Translations under genes and position numbers: made by a program
Notes under the pieces: generated by a model
What the model was told of the DNA's origin: nothing
The model's input: the letters and a program-made list of their open reading frames with translations, nothing else
Databases searched by the model: none
Assembly: GCF_027497255.1 (NCBI RefSeq)
Contig: NZ_CP114903.1
Span: 3,286,001 to 3,350,000, forward strand
Source of the DNA: Micromonospora sp. WMMD882
GTDB taxonomy: Bacteria > Actinomycetota > Actinomycetes > Mycobacteriales > Micromonosporaceae
DNA length: 64,000 nt
Direction of reading: 5' to 3'
Shown: positions 56,727 to 64,000 of the stretch, piece by piece
Layout: each line of letters begins with the position of its first letter
Position numbering within the stretch: position 1 is the first letter of the stretch

Positions 56727-58304
56727 ATGACAGACTCCCCCGCCACAGGACGCCGCTGGCGTCTCGCCGTGGCCACCACCGCCGCCGCAGCCACCGTGGC
56801 GATCGGCGCCCCCGCGACCGCCGCGCCGGCCGAGGGCCGGATCCTGCTCGCCGGTGGCGCGACCGCCGTCGACAACTCGTACATCGTCGTCTTCGAGGAC
56901 AGCGCGGTCGGCCGCCCCGAGGTCGGCGCGAAGGCGCGTGGCCTCGCCGGCCGGCACGGCGGCGCGATCGGCCGGACGTACTCGAACGCGTTGCGCGGCT
57001 TCGAGGCCCGGATGTCGGAGACGGCCGCCAAGCGGCTCGCCGCCGACCCGGCCGTCCGGTACGTGCAGCAGAACCACACCGTCCGGATCTCCGCCACGCA
57101 GTCCCCCACCCCCTCCTGGGGCCTGGACCGGATCGACCAGCGCTCCCTTCCCCTGAACAGCTCCTACACGTACGCGAACAACGGCGCGGGCGTGAAGGCG
57201 TACATCATCGACACCGGCATCCGTACCACGCACAGCGACTTCGGCGGCCGGGCGGTCTCCGGGTACGACGCGGTCGACGGCGGCGCGGCCGACGACTGCA
57301 ACGGCCACGGCACGCACGTCGCCGGCACGGTCGGCGGCACCGCGTACGGGGTGGCCAAGGGCGTCACCCTGGTCGCCGTCCGGGTGCTCGACTGCGCCGG
57401 CAGCGGCACCAACGCCGGGGTCATCGCCGGTGTCGACTGGGTGACCGGAAACCACGCCGCCGGCGAGAAGGCGGTCGCCAACATGAGTCTCGGCGGCGGC
57501 TTCAACCAGGCCATCAACGACGCGGTGGCCCGGTCCATCGCCGACGGCGTCACCTACGGCCTGGCCGCCGGCAACGACTACGGCGCGAACGCCTGCAACA
57601 GCTCGCCGGCCAGCACCCCGGCCGGCATCACGGTGGGCGCCACCCAGTCCAACGACGCCCGGGCCAACTACTCCAACATCGGCTCCTGCCTGGACATCTT
57701 CGCCCCGGGCTCGTCGATCACCTCGGCCTGGCACACCAGCAACACCGCCACGAACAGCATCTCCGGCACGTCCATGGCGACCCCGCACGTGGTCGGCGCC
57801 GCCGCCCTGGTGCTCGCCGCCAACCCGTCGTACACCCCGCAGCAGGTACGCGACAAACTGGTCGCCGACGCCACCAGCAACGTGGTGACCAGCCCGGGCA
57901 GCGGCTCGCCCAACCGGCTGCTGTACCTCGGCGGCGGCGCCAGCGAGCCCCCGCCGCCGTCGGGCTGCACCGGCGCCAACAGCGCCAACGTGACCATCCG
58001 CGACTACACCACCGTGGAGAGCGGCGTCACCGTCGCCGGCTGCTCCGGCCTCGCCTCGTCGAGCAGCAAGGTGGCGGTGTCCATCGTGCACACGTACATC
58101 GGTGACCTGGTGGTCAGCCTGGTCGCCCCGGACGGCAGCACCTACACGCTGCACAACCGCTCCGGCGGCAGCGCCGACAACATCAACACCACCTACACCG
58201 TCAACCTCTCCTCGGAGACCCGCAACGGCACCTGGAAGCTGCGCGTCCGGGACGCCGCCGCCGGTGACACCGGCTACATCGACAACGTCACCCTCACCCT
58301 CTAG
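56727..58304 (+). CDS. Secreted subtilisin-like serine protease (S8, proteinase K type)
   Basis: A 525-residue preproprotein. Signal peptide [20 protein letters not shown] ending at about APATAAP; an inhibitor I9 propeptide (about 45-118, [11 protein letters not shown] to RYVQQNHTV); catalytic domain with Asp in YIIDTGIRT (about 162), His in [10 protein letters not shown] (about 194) and Ser in [12 protein letters not shown] (about 349). Cys pairs fit the disulfides of the aqualysin/proteinase K group. The C-terminal ~110 residues are a P/proprotein-convertase domain ([53 protein letters not shown]), as in many extracellular actinobacterial proteases. Monocistronic, with its own terminator. 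Confidence 0.93.
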   Translation: MTDSPATGRRWRLAVATTAAAATVAIGAPATAAPAEGRILLAGGATAVDNSYIVVFEDSAVGRPEVGAKARGLAGRHGGAIGRTYSNALRGFEARMSETAAKRLAADPAVRYVQQNHTVRISATQSPTPSWGLDRIDQRSLPLNSSYTYANNGAGVKAYIIDTGIRTTHSDFGGRAVSGYDAVDGGAADDCNGHGTHVAGTVGGTAYGVAKGVTLVAVRVLDCAGSGTNAGVIAGVDWVTGNHAAGEKAVANMSLGGGFNQAINDAVARSIADGVTYGLAAGNDYGANACNSSPASTPAGITVGATQSNDARANYSNIGSCLDIFAPGSSITSAWHTSNTATNSISGTSMATPHVVGAAALVLAANPSYTPQQVRDKLVADATSNVVTSPGSGSPNRLLYLGGGASEPPPPSGCTGANSANVTIRDYTTVESGVTVAGCSGLASSSSKVAVSIVHTYIGDLVVSLVAPDGSTYTLHNRSGGSADNINTTYTVNLSSETRNGTWKLRVRDAAAGDTGYIDNVTLTL

Positions 58305-58311
58305 TCGCGCC

Positions 58312-58347
58312 GAAGGGCGCCGTCCCACCTGCGGAACGGCGCCCTTC
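58312..58347 (+). terminator. Terminator of the protease gene
   Basis: Perfect 12-base arms GAAGGGCGCCGT/ACGGCGCCCTTC with a 12-base loop begin 8 bases past the stop. It may also serve the convergent G5 gene. Confidence 0.75.
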
Positions 58348-58356
58348 CGGGCAGCC

Positions 58357-59259
58357 TCAGTCCTCGCAGGCCCAGCCGTCCTTGTCCCGGTCGAGGCGGT
58401 AGACGTCGCTGCCGATCACCCGGACCGGGCCGCTCACGTACGCCGGGCCGTCGCCACCGCCGCCCGCGCAGTCGACGTCGCTGGCGATCGGCACGCAGCC
58501 GCTGTAGTTCGGGTCGCACTCCCGGGCGACCTTGGTGCCCACCGCCACCACCTCGGTCACCGGCTGGCGGGTCACCACCGACTTCACCAGTTTCCGGCCG
58601 GTCTGCACGCCGTCGGTCACCGTCACCTGGTAGGTCAGCGTCCGCACCCCGTCCACGCCCCGGGTACGCACCTTCCGGGTGCCCTTGGCGAGCGAGGAGT
58701 CCTTGACGGTCCGGCTGCCGTGCCGGATCGTCTCCGTGCTGGTGACGGTCCGCGTCCGCACCACCGGCGACGGCGACAGTGACGGCGTGGGCGTCGGGGA
58801 CGCCGACGGGGATGGGGACGGGGCCGGGGCGCCCGTCGCCGGGGCGGACTCCGTTGCCGGTGGCGCGGAGGTGACCGCCGGGACCGGGAGGCCCTGGTCC
58901 CGGACCCCGCCGGCGGCGGCCGGCTTCGGCTCCTTCGGCGGATCGGCCGTCGCGCCGATGACGGTGAGCCCGCCGCAGCAGAGCAGCACCAGGGTCAGCG
59001 CCCCGCCGCCGACCAGCAGCCCGACGCGCTGCCCGCCGGTGAGCCGACCGAACCAGCCCGTACCAGTTCCGGCGCCCGCGCCGGCCCCATTGCCCGTGCC
59101 CGCACCGGCCTCGATGCCCGTGCTGAAACCCGCGCCGGCCCCGATGCCGATGCCGGTGCCGGTGCCGGCGTGCCAGGGCGGGCCGTCGGCGGGTGGCGGG
59201 ACCATCCCGGGCGGGAACGTGAACCTGGGCGGCGGCTGGTGCGGGTGTCGATCGCTCAC
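58357..59259 (-). CDS. G5-Excalibur surface protein A
   Basis: A 300-residue membrane-anchored protein. Residues 1-70 are cytoplasmic and rich in Gly/Ala/Thr (GTGTGIGIGAGAG-type repeats); one span (about 78-100, VGLLVGGGALTLVLLCCGG); a Pro/Ser/Thr linker; a G5 domain (about 168-240: RTVTSTETIRHGSRTVKDS, GVRTLTYQVTVTDG) that may bind cell-wall amino sugars; and a C-terminal region DPNYSGCVPIASDVDC plus the calcium-binding Excalibur motif DVYRLDRDKDGWACE. GTG start at 59259. Paralogous to the gene at 59536-60201. Confidence 0.82.
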   Translation of the reverse strand: MSDRHPHQPPPRFTFPPGMVPPPADGPPWHAGTGTGIGIGAGAGFSTGIEAGAGTGNGAGAGAGTGTGWFGRLTGGQRVGLLVGGGALTLVLLCCGGLTVIGATADPPKEPKPAAAGGVRDQGLPVPAVTSAPPATESAPATGAPAPSPSPSASPTPTPSLSPSPVVRTRTVTSTETIRHGSRTVKDSSLAKGTRKVRTRGVDGVRTLTYQVTVTDGVQTGRKLVKSVVTRQPVTEVVAVGTKVARECDPNYSGCVPIASDVDCAGGGGDGPAYVSGPVRVIGSDVYRLDRDKDGWACED

Positions 59260-59376
59260 GGCGACGAGTGTCGCCAGCGGTGACGCCCACCGGTAACCAC
59301 CGTGCCGCCGATCATCCCCGTCGACAGGACGGCCCGGTCAGCGCCTCGGCCCGCCCCACCCACCGTTCCGCCCCGG

Positions 59377-59440
59377 CCCCGCCACCATTTCGCGTCAGCC
59401 CCGCCGCCGTTCCGCGTCAGCCCCGCCACCATTTCGCGGA
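59377..59440. repeat. Tandem repeat, 22-base unit, nearly three copies
   Basis: Units at 59377, 59399 and 59421 share CCCCGCC.CC.TT.CGCG with TCAG between; the third is cut short. It lies in the 276-base spacer between the two G5 genes, which otherwise has no recognised feature. Confidence 0.7.
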
Positions 59441-59535
59441 TACCGGGGCATCCTCCACTCAGGACACAGCCAGATCGGTGATACGAACGGTCGTACGGCC
59501 GCGGGAGAGTCCGGAGCGGGGTGGGTGGGAACGGG

Positions 59536-60201
59536 TCAGGGTTTTTCGTCGCAGGCTATGTCGTTGCCGTTGCGGTCGAGGCGGTAGACGTCCTCGCCGG
59601 TGACCTTGACGGTGCCGGTGAGCCAGACCGGGCCGTCGCCCCGGCCGGCGCAGTCGACGTCCTCGGCGACCGGGACGCAGCCGCTGTAGTTCGGGTCGCA
59701 CTCGGCGGTACGGGAGGTGCCGACCGCGACGATCTGGGTGACCGGGACCTTGGTGACCTCCGAGCGGAGCAGCCGTTTCCCGGTCGGCTCGCCGTCGACG
59801 TAGGTGACCTCGTAGAACAGCGTCTTCAGCCCGGTCACGCCCTTCGTCCGGACCGCCTGCTGGCCGTCGGGCAGCCCGGCGTCCTCCACGGTCTGCACCG
59901 GGAACGGTATCCGGGCCGTCTCCCGGACCTGCCGGATCTCCACCTCGCCGGACGGGCTCGGGGTGGGGGTCGGGCGCGCCGACGGCGACGGCGACGGCTC
60001 GGTCGGGGTCGCCCACTCCGCCAGCCCGCTCATCGTCGCCCCGCCGCCGGGACGGAACCCGAACAGCGCACCGACCACGGTCAGCTCCGCGCCGCACGCC
60101 AGCGCGAAGGTGAGCGCCCCGGCGAGCAGGGCCACCATGGTCCGCCCACCCCCGCCGGGCTTGGGCGCGCTTGCAGCACGGGACGACCGACGAGACGCCA
60201 T
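59536..60201 (-). CDS. G5-Excalibur surface protein B
   Basis: A 221-residue paralogue of protein A. A short basic N-terminus, one membrane span or uncleaved signal (about 22-45, MVALLAGALTFALACGAELTVVG), a Ser/Pro/Thr linker, a G5 domain (about 88-160: EIRQVRETARIPFPVQTVED, LKTLFYEVTYVDG), then DPNYSGCVPVAEDVDC and Excalibur DVYRLDRNGNDIACD. The last ~60 residues are very similar to those of protein A, while the N-terminal halves differ completely. No clear ribosome-binding site precedes the ATG at 60201; an internal start at residue 22 is possible. Confidence 0.8.
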   Translation of the reverse strand: MASRRSSRAASAPKPGGGGRTMVALLAGALTFALACGAELTVVGALFGFRPGGGATMSGLAEWATPTEPSPSPSARPTPTPSPSGEVEIRQVRETARIPFPVQTVEDAGLPDGQQAVRTKGVTGLKTLFYEVTYVDGEPTGKRLLRSEVTKVPVTQIVAVGTSRTAECDPNYSGCVPVAEDVDCAGRGDGPVWLTGTVKVTGEDVYRLDRNGNDIACDEKP

Positions 60202-60278
60202 GCAGGAAGTTTCGATCTCATTCCGCCTGCTGGCAAGGTGCAGGGAGGGGCGCCTGGCAGATATTCCTGACGCCCAGC

Positions 60279-61295
60279 TCAGCCGAGCAGGGGGCGGCGG
60301 GGGTCCCAGGGCGGGGAGTCGCCGGTGGCGTCGCGGCGGCGGCGGGCGATCGCGGACAGCGCCTCCAGCACCACCCGGTTACCCAGGTACGCGGTGATGT
60401 CCGCGTGGTCGTACGGCGGGGCGACCTCGACCACGTCCACCCCGACCACCGGCAGCTCGTAGCAGCAGCGGCGGACCGCGTCGAGCAGTTGCCGGCTGGT
60501 CAGCCCGCCCGGCTCCGGGGTGCCGGTGCCCGGGGCCATGCCCGGGTCGACCACGTCCACGTCCACCGACAGGAACACCCCGTCGCAGTCGTCGACGGCG
60601 AGGGCGTACGCCTCGGTGAGGCACTCGTCCAGGCCGCGCGCCACCAGCTCGGTCATCTCGTACGAGCGCATCCGCTGCTCGGCCATCCAGGCCAGGGTGG
60701 CCGGGCCGGGCCAGTAGCCGCGCAGCCCGATCTGGAGGAACCGGTCGCCGCGTACCGCCCCGGACTCGATGAGCCTGCGCATCGGCTGACCGTGGCCGTA
60801 CAGGGAGCCGAACTCGATCTCCCCGGTGTCGGCGTGCGCGTCGAAGTGCACGAGCGACACCCGGCCCAGGCCGTGCCGCCGGGCCACCGCGGTGGCGTCG
60901 GGCAGGGCGATGGAGTGGTCACCGCCCAGCACGATCGGGATCGCCCCGGCGGCGGTGACCGCGTGCACCGCGTCCTCCAGGGCGGCCAGGGAGCGTTCGA
61001 TGTCCCCGGCGAACATCTCCACGTCACCGGCGTCGTAGACGCGCAGGTCGCGCAGCGCGTCGACGCCCAGGGCCAGGGACGGTCGGGAGCCGTCGTGCGG
61101 AAGGTAGCAGGCCTGCCGGATGGCGGACGGGCCGAACCGGGTGCCCGGCCGGTGCGAGGTGCCACCGTCGAACGGCGCGCCGATGATCACCACGTCGGCG
61201 TCGAAGTACGACGCGGGCTCACCGACCGTGCAGGGCGGCACCCCGAGGAACGTCAGGTCCGGCCCGTACATGGCGCCGTAGCGGTTGGCGGTCAT
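60279..61295 (-). CDS. speB: Agmatinase / ureohydrolase
   Basis: A 338-residue arginase-fold enzyme. Mn ligands are in GGDHSI, LVHFDAHADTG (DxHxD) and SVDVDVVDPGMAPGTGTPEPGG (DxD plus the Glu; landmark); N-terminal ADVVIIGAPFDGGTSHRPGTRFGP is typical of agmatinase and guanidinobutyrase-type enzymes. Expected product is putrescine from agmatine, or GABA from 4-guanidinobutyrate. The start at 61295 overlaps the upstream dehydrogenase stop by ATGA, so the two are coupled. Either substrate fits the nearby aminobutyraldehyde/GABA genes. Confidence 0.87.
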   Translation of the reverse strand: MTANRYGAMYGPDLTFLGVPPCTVGEPASYFDADVVIIGAPFDGGTSHRPGTRFGPSAIRQACYLPHDGSRPSLALGVDALRDLRVYDAGDVEMFAGDIERSLAALEDAVHAVTAAGAIPIVLGGDHSIALPDATAVARRHGLGRVSLVHFDAHADTGEIEFGSLYGHGQPMRRLIESGAVRGDRFLQIGLRGYWPGPATLAWMAEQRMRSYEMTELVARGLDECLTEAYALAVDDCDGVFLSVDVDVVDPGMAPGTGTPEPGGLTSRQLLDAVRRCCYELPVVGVDVVEVAPPYDHADITAYLGNRVVLEALSAIARRRRDATGDSPPWDPRRPLLG

Positions 61296-62494
61296 CTCTC
61301 CTCGATCCCCCAGGGTGAGCCGTACGCGGTGAGCAGGTCGAGGAACGGTTTCGGCGGCATCGCCTCCGGGCCGAGCACCCCGACGCCCTGCCACGCCCCG
61401 GTGGCGAGCAGCTCCAGGGCGACGACCGGGTTGATCGCGGTCTGCCAGACCACCGCCTGGTGGCCGTACTCGTTCATCGACCATTCGTTGTCGACCACGT
61501 GGTGCAGGTACACCCGGCGGGGCCGGCCGTCGACGCCGGTGCCGGTGACGTACGTGCCGGCGCAGGTCCGGCCGCTCATCCGGCGGCCGAGGGTGGCCGG
61601 GTCGGGCAGGCAGGCGGCGACCACGTCCCGGGGCGAGACGTGCTGGCCGCGCACCGGCACCGGGGACGTCGAGTCGAGGCCGAGCTTGTGCAGGGTCTTG
61701 AGCACCTCGATGAACTCGGCGCCGAGGCCGTACTTGAAGGTGACCCGCCGCGCCGGCACCCAGCGTGGCACGAGCAGCACCTCCTCGTGTTCGACGTTGA
61801 CGCACTCGACCGGGCCGATGCCGCCGGGGAAATCGAAGACCTCCGGCTCGCTGAACGGCTCGGTGGTGAACCAGCCTCGCCCGCGTTCCCAGATCACCGG
61901 CGGGTTCAGGCACTCCTCGATGGTGGTCCAGATGGAGAACGACGGCGCGAAGTGGTACCCCTCGACGATCAGGTTCGAGCCGTCCCGTACCCCGATCTCG
62001 TCGATCTCGGCGAACAGCTCGTCGGCGGCGTACCTGGCGAAGACGTCGGCCAGGCCGGGTTCGACGCCGATGCCGACCAGCGCGAGCCGGCCGGCGTCGG
62101 CCCACTGGCCGGCGGCGGCGAACTGGCCGTCGCCGAGCTTGACCCCGGGCAGCTCGTACGGGCGCTCCGGGTGCGGGCGGGACAGCGACATGGCCATGTC
62201 GAGGTAGTTCGCGCCGGCCGCGAACGCCCCGTCGAAGATCGGCATGACGAAACGCGGGTCGACCGCGTTGAGCACGTGGGTGATCCGGTGCTCGCGGCAG
62301 AGCGCGGCCACCGCCGCCGCCGACGAGGCGTCGACGGTGGTGGCGCTGAACCGGTCGCCGTGGTCGGCGACGGCCTGCCGGGCGCGCTCGGGCTCCCGGT
62401 CGGCGACGACCATGGCGTCGAAGAACGAACGCCGGGCGGCGACGGCCACCGCGGCCGAGCCGACCCCACCGGCTCCGACGACGAGAATCCTCAT
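61292..62494 (-). CDS. Saccharopine dehydrogenase-like oxidoreductase
   Basis: A 400-residue protein of the saccharopine dehydrogenase / carboxynorspermidine synthase superfamily. The N-terminal Rossmann motif VVGAGGVGSAAV, then NAVDPRFVMPIFDGAFAAGANYLDMAM and LVGIGVEPGLADVFARYA (landmarks) identify the family. Coupled by ATGA to the agmatinase gene and downstream of polyamine-type permeases, so it probably acts on an amino-acid/polyamine conjugate (reductive coupling or its reverse) rather than in fungal-style lysine synthesis. Exact substrate unknown. ATG 62494 with GGGAG upstream. Confidence 0.82.
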   Translation of the reverse strand: MRILVVGAGGVGSAAVAVAARRSFFDAMVVADREPERARQAVADHGDRFSATTVDASSAAAVAALCREHRITHVLNAVDPRFVMPIFDGAFAAGANYLDMAMSLSRPHPERPYELPGVKLGDGQFAAAGQWADAGRLALVGIGVEPGLADVFARYAADELFAEIDEIGVRDGSNLIVEGYHFAPSFSIWTTIEECLNPPVIWERGRGWFTTEPFSEPEVFDFPGGIGPVECVNVEHEEVLLVPRWVPARRVTFKYGLGAEFIEVLKTLHKLGLDSTSPVPVRGQHVSPRDVVAACLPDPATLGRRMSGRTCAGTYVTGTGVDGRPRRVYLHHVVDNEWSMNEYGHQAVVWQTAINPVVALELLATGAWQGVGVLGPEAMPPKPFLDLLTAYGSPWGIEER

Positions 62495-62600
62495 CAGGCA
62501 TCACTCCCGTAAGGGCGCTTTGCTGGCAGACGACGTTGCTGTGGCGGGCCTGGCTCCCTTCCGTCACCCGAGGTGTTGACAGGGTGCCCCCACCTGCGCC

Positions 62601-63392
62601 TCAACGGGAACGGGGCGTGCGGATGGTGTGGAACAGGACGAGCAGCAGCGCGATCGCGAACATGGCGGTGCCGACGACGTTGACCTGCGGCGGGATGCCC
62701 CGCTGGGCGGCGCCCCAGACGTACATCGGGAACGTGACGGTCGCCCCGGCGTTGAAGTTGGTCACGATGAAGTCGTCGAACGACAGCGAGAACGACAGCA
62801 GCGCGGCGGCGACGATGCCGGGCCACGCCAACGGCAGGGTGATCCGGCGGAACGTCTGCCACGGCGAGGCGTACAGGTCCATCGCCGCCTCCTCCAGCCG
62901 CCGGTCCATGCCGGTCAACCGGGCTTTCACCGTCACCACCACGAACGACAGGCAGAACATGACGTGCGCGACGACGACGGTCCAGAAGCCCTGCGGCACC
63001 CCGGCGGAGACGAACAGGGCGAGCAGGGATGTGCCCATCACCAGCTCCGGGGTGGCCAGCGGCAGGAAGACCAGCACGTCGACGGCGGCCCGGCCACGGA
63101 ACCGGTGCCGGGTCAGCGCGAACGCCGTCAGCGTGCCCAGCGTGGTGGCGACGACCGTGGCGAGGAACCCGATCTGCACGCTGCGGACCACCGCGTCGCA
63201 CAGGTCCGCGCTGGCGCACGGGTTCCGCCAGTTGTCCAGGGTGAACTCGTGGAAGTCGTACGACAGCCGGCTGGCCGGACGGTTCAGCGACAGCGCGGCC
63301 ACCACGGCAACCGGCAGCAGCAGGTAACCGAGGACGAGCAGGGCCACCCCGACCACCCACCGGTCGGCCAGCCAGCGCGCCGCCCGCGACAC
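62601..63392 (-). CDS. potC: ABC transporter permease, PotC-like (spermidine/putrescine type)
   Basis: A 263-residue inner-membrane permease with six spans, the first at about 13-35 (VVGVALLVLGYLLLPVAVVAAL). The EAA loop that contacts the ATPase is EEAAMDLYASPWQTFRRITLPLAWPGI (about 166-192, landmark), and SFDDFIVTNF after it is typical of PotC. The GTG start directly abuts the stop of the upstream permease gene (TGA|GTG). Substrate-binding protein and ATPase genes should lie further right. Confidence 0.85.
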   Translation of the reverse strand: MSRAARWLADRWVVGVALLVLGYLLLPVAVVAALSLNRPASRLSYDFHEFTLDNWRNPCASADLCDAVVRSVQIGFLATVVATTLGTLTAFALTRHRFRGRAAVDVLVFLPLATPELVMGTSLLALFVSAGVPQGFWTVVVAHVMFCLSFVVVTVKARLTGMDRRLEEAAMDLYASPWQTFRRITLPLAWPGIVAAALLSFSLSFDDFIVTNFNAGATVTFPMYVWGAAQRGIPPQVNVVGTAMFAIALLLVLFHTIRTPRSR

Positions 63393-64000
63393 TCAGATCA
63401 CCTCCGCGCGGTCGCCCCGGCGCAGGTAGGCGAAGACCATCGCGAGGACCGCCGCCATCAGCAGGAACGACAGCGCCGCGCCCTGCGGGTAGTCCAACCG
63501 CACCAGGAACGCCGAGTCGATGACGTTGCCGACCATGTACTCGTTCGGCGTGCCCAGCAGCTCGGCGTTGATGTAGTCGCCGCTGGCCGGGATGAAGAAC
63601 AGCAGCGTCCCGGCGACCAGACCCGGCATCGACAGCGGCAGCACCACCCTGCGGAACGCCTGCGCCGGGCCCGCGTACAGGTCGCCGGCCGCCTCCAGCA
63701 GCCGGACGTCGAGCCGTTCCAGGCTCGCGTACAGCGGCAGCACCAGGAACGGCAGGAAGTTGTACGTCAACCCGAGCACCACCGCGAACGGGGTGGCCAG
63801 CAGCCGCCCGTCGGCGTCCAGCAGGTGCGTCGCGCGGAGCAGCCCGACCAGAGCGCCGTGGTCCGACAGGATGGTCTTCCAGGCCAGGGTACGGACCAGG
63901 AAACTGGTGAACATCGGGGCGACCACGCACACCAGCAGCAGGTTCTTCCAGCGGCCGGCCTTCAGGGCGATCGCGTACGCCAGCGGGTAGCCGAGCAGCA
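63393..64000 (-). CDS. potB: ABC transporter permease, PotB-like (5' end outside window)
   Basis: About 202 C-terminal residues of a PotB/PotH-type permease; the frame stays open to base 64000. It shows FTSFLVRTLAWKTIL, YNFLPFLVLPLYASLE, the EAA loop EAAGDLYAGPAQAFRRVVLPLSMPG, and GDYINAELLGTPNEYMVGN, the usual PotB signature. It pairs with the PotC-like gene as the two halves of a polyamine-type importer. Confidence 0.85.
   Translation of the reverse strand, partial: LLGYPLAYAIALKAGRWKNLLLVCVVAPMFTSFLVRTLAWKTILSDHGALVGLLRATHLLDADGRLLATPFAVVLGLTYNFLPFLVLPLYASLERLDVRLLEAAGDLYAGPAQAFRRVVLPLSMPGLVAGTLLFFIPASGDYINAELLGTPNEYMVGNVIDSAFLVRLDYPQGAALSFLLMAAVLAMVFAYLRRGDRAEVI

Overview
The window is high-GC DNA with strong third-position GC bias, frequent GTG starts and ATGA/GTGA gene overlaps. 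Housekeeping order matches actinobacteria: prfB-ftsE-ftsX-smpB-ssrA, secA-hpf-comF-lpqB-mtrB-mtrA-sahH, and manA-SIS-Trm112-manB. The gene content (thiopeptide locus, tandem GNATs, polymorphic toxins, G5/Excalibur proteins) suggests a Micromonosporaceae genome, probably Micromonospora-like. That placement is inference; no rRNA gene is present.

Left edge (1-6974): the end of a ribosomal-peptide biosynthetic gene cluster. A LanB-type dehydratase fragment, a YcaO protein, a TfuA protein, an asparagine-synthetase-like amidotransferase and an alpha/beta hydrolase run rightwards, closely spaced. They face a convergent TsnR-type 23S rRNA methyltransferase, the classic self-resistance gene of thiostrepton-class thiopeptides. 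The YcaO-TfuA pair is the known signature of backbone thioamidation, so the best reading is a thioamide-containing thiopeptide cluster whose precursor and ring-forming genes lie left of the window.

Conserved core (7 kb-44 kb): a kinase-like APH protein, tRNA-Ala(GGC), YqgE, MTA phosphorylase, a benzoylformate-decarboxylase-like enzyme, a lipoprotein, tmRNA and SmpB, FtsEX, RF2, a PadR regulator, PruA, membrane and small DNA-binding proteins, SecA, two double-GNAT proteins, long HPF, ComF, LpqB-MtrB-MtrA, SahH, and mannose-activation genes (ManA, SIS isomerase, Trm112-like, ManB) with a cation-efflux protein and a membrane-anchored secreted protein.

Accessory island (44.7-52.3 kb): a leftward module of YbaB-like protein, WXG100-like protein, a 1486-residue CpnT-like polymorphic toxin carrying both a papain-fold (Tox-PL) domain and a C-terminal RelA/SpoT-like domain, and a small overlapping gene that is the candidate immunity gene. 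A divergent 409-residue protein joins an Imm35/YrhB-like segment, a YwqJ-type deaminase and a SUKH-3 immunity domain.

Right end (52.3-64 kb): polyamine/GABA metabolism (two aldehyde dehydrogenases, GabT, agmatinase, a saccharopine-dehydrogenase-like protein, and PotB/PotC-type permeases running off the edge), interrupted by a secreted subtilisin-like protease and two paralogous G5-Excalibur proteins. Strong hairpin terminators separate many units, and several genes have a -10-like hexamer exactly 6 nt before the start codon, suggesting leaderless transcripts.
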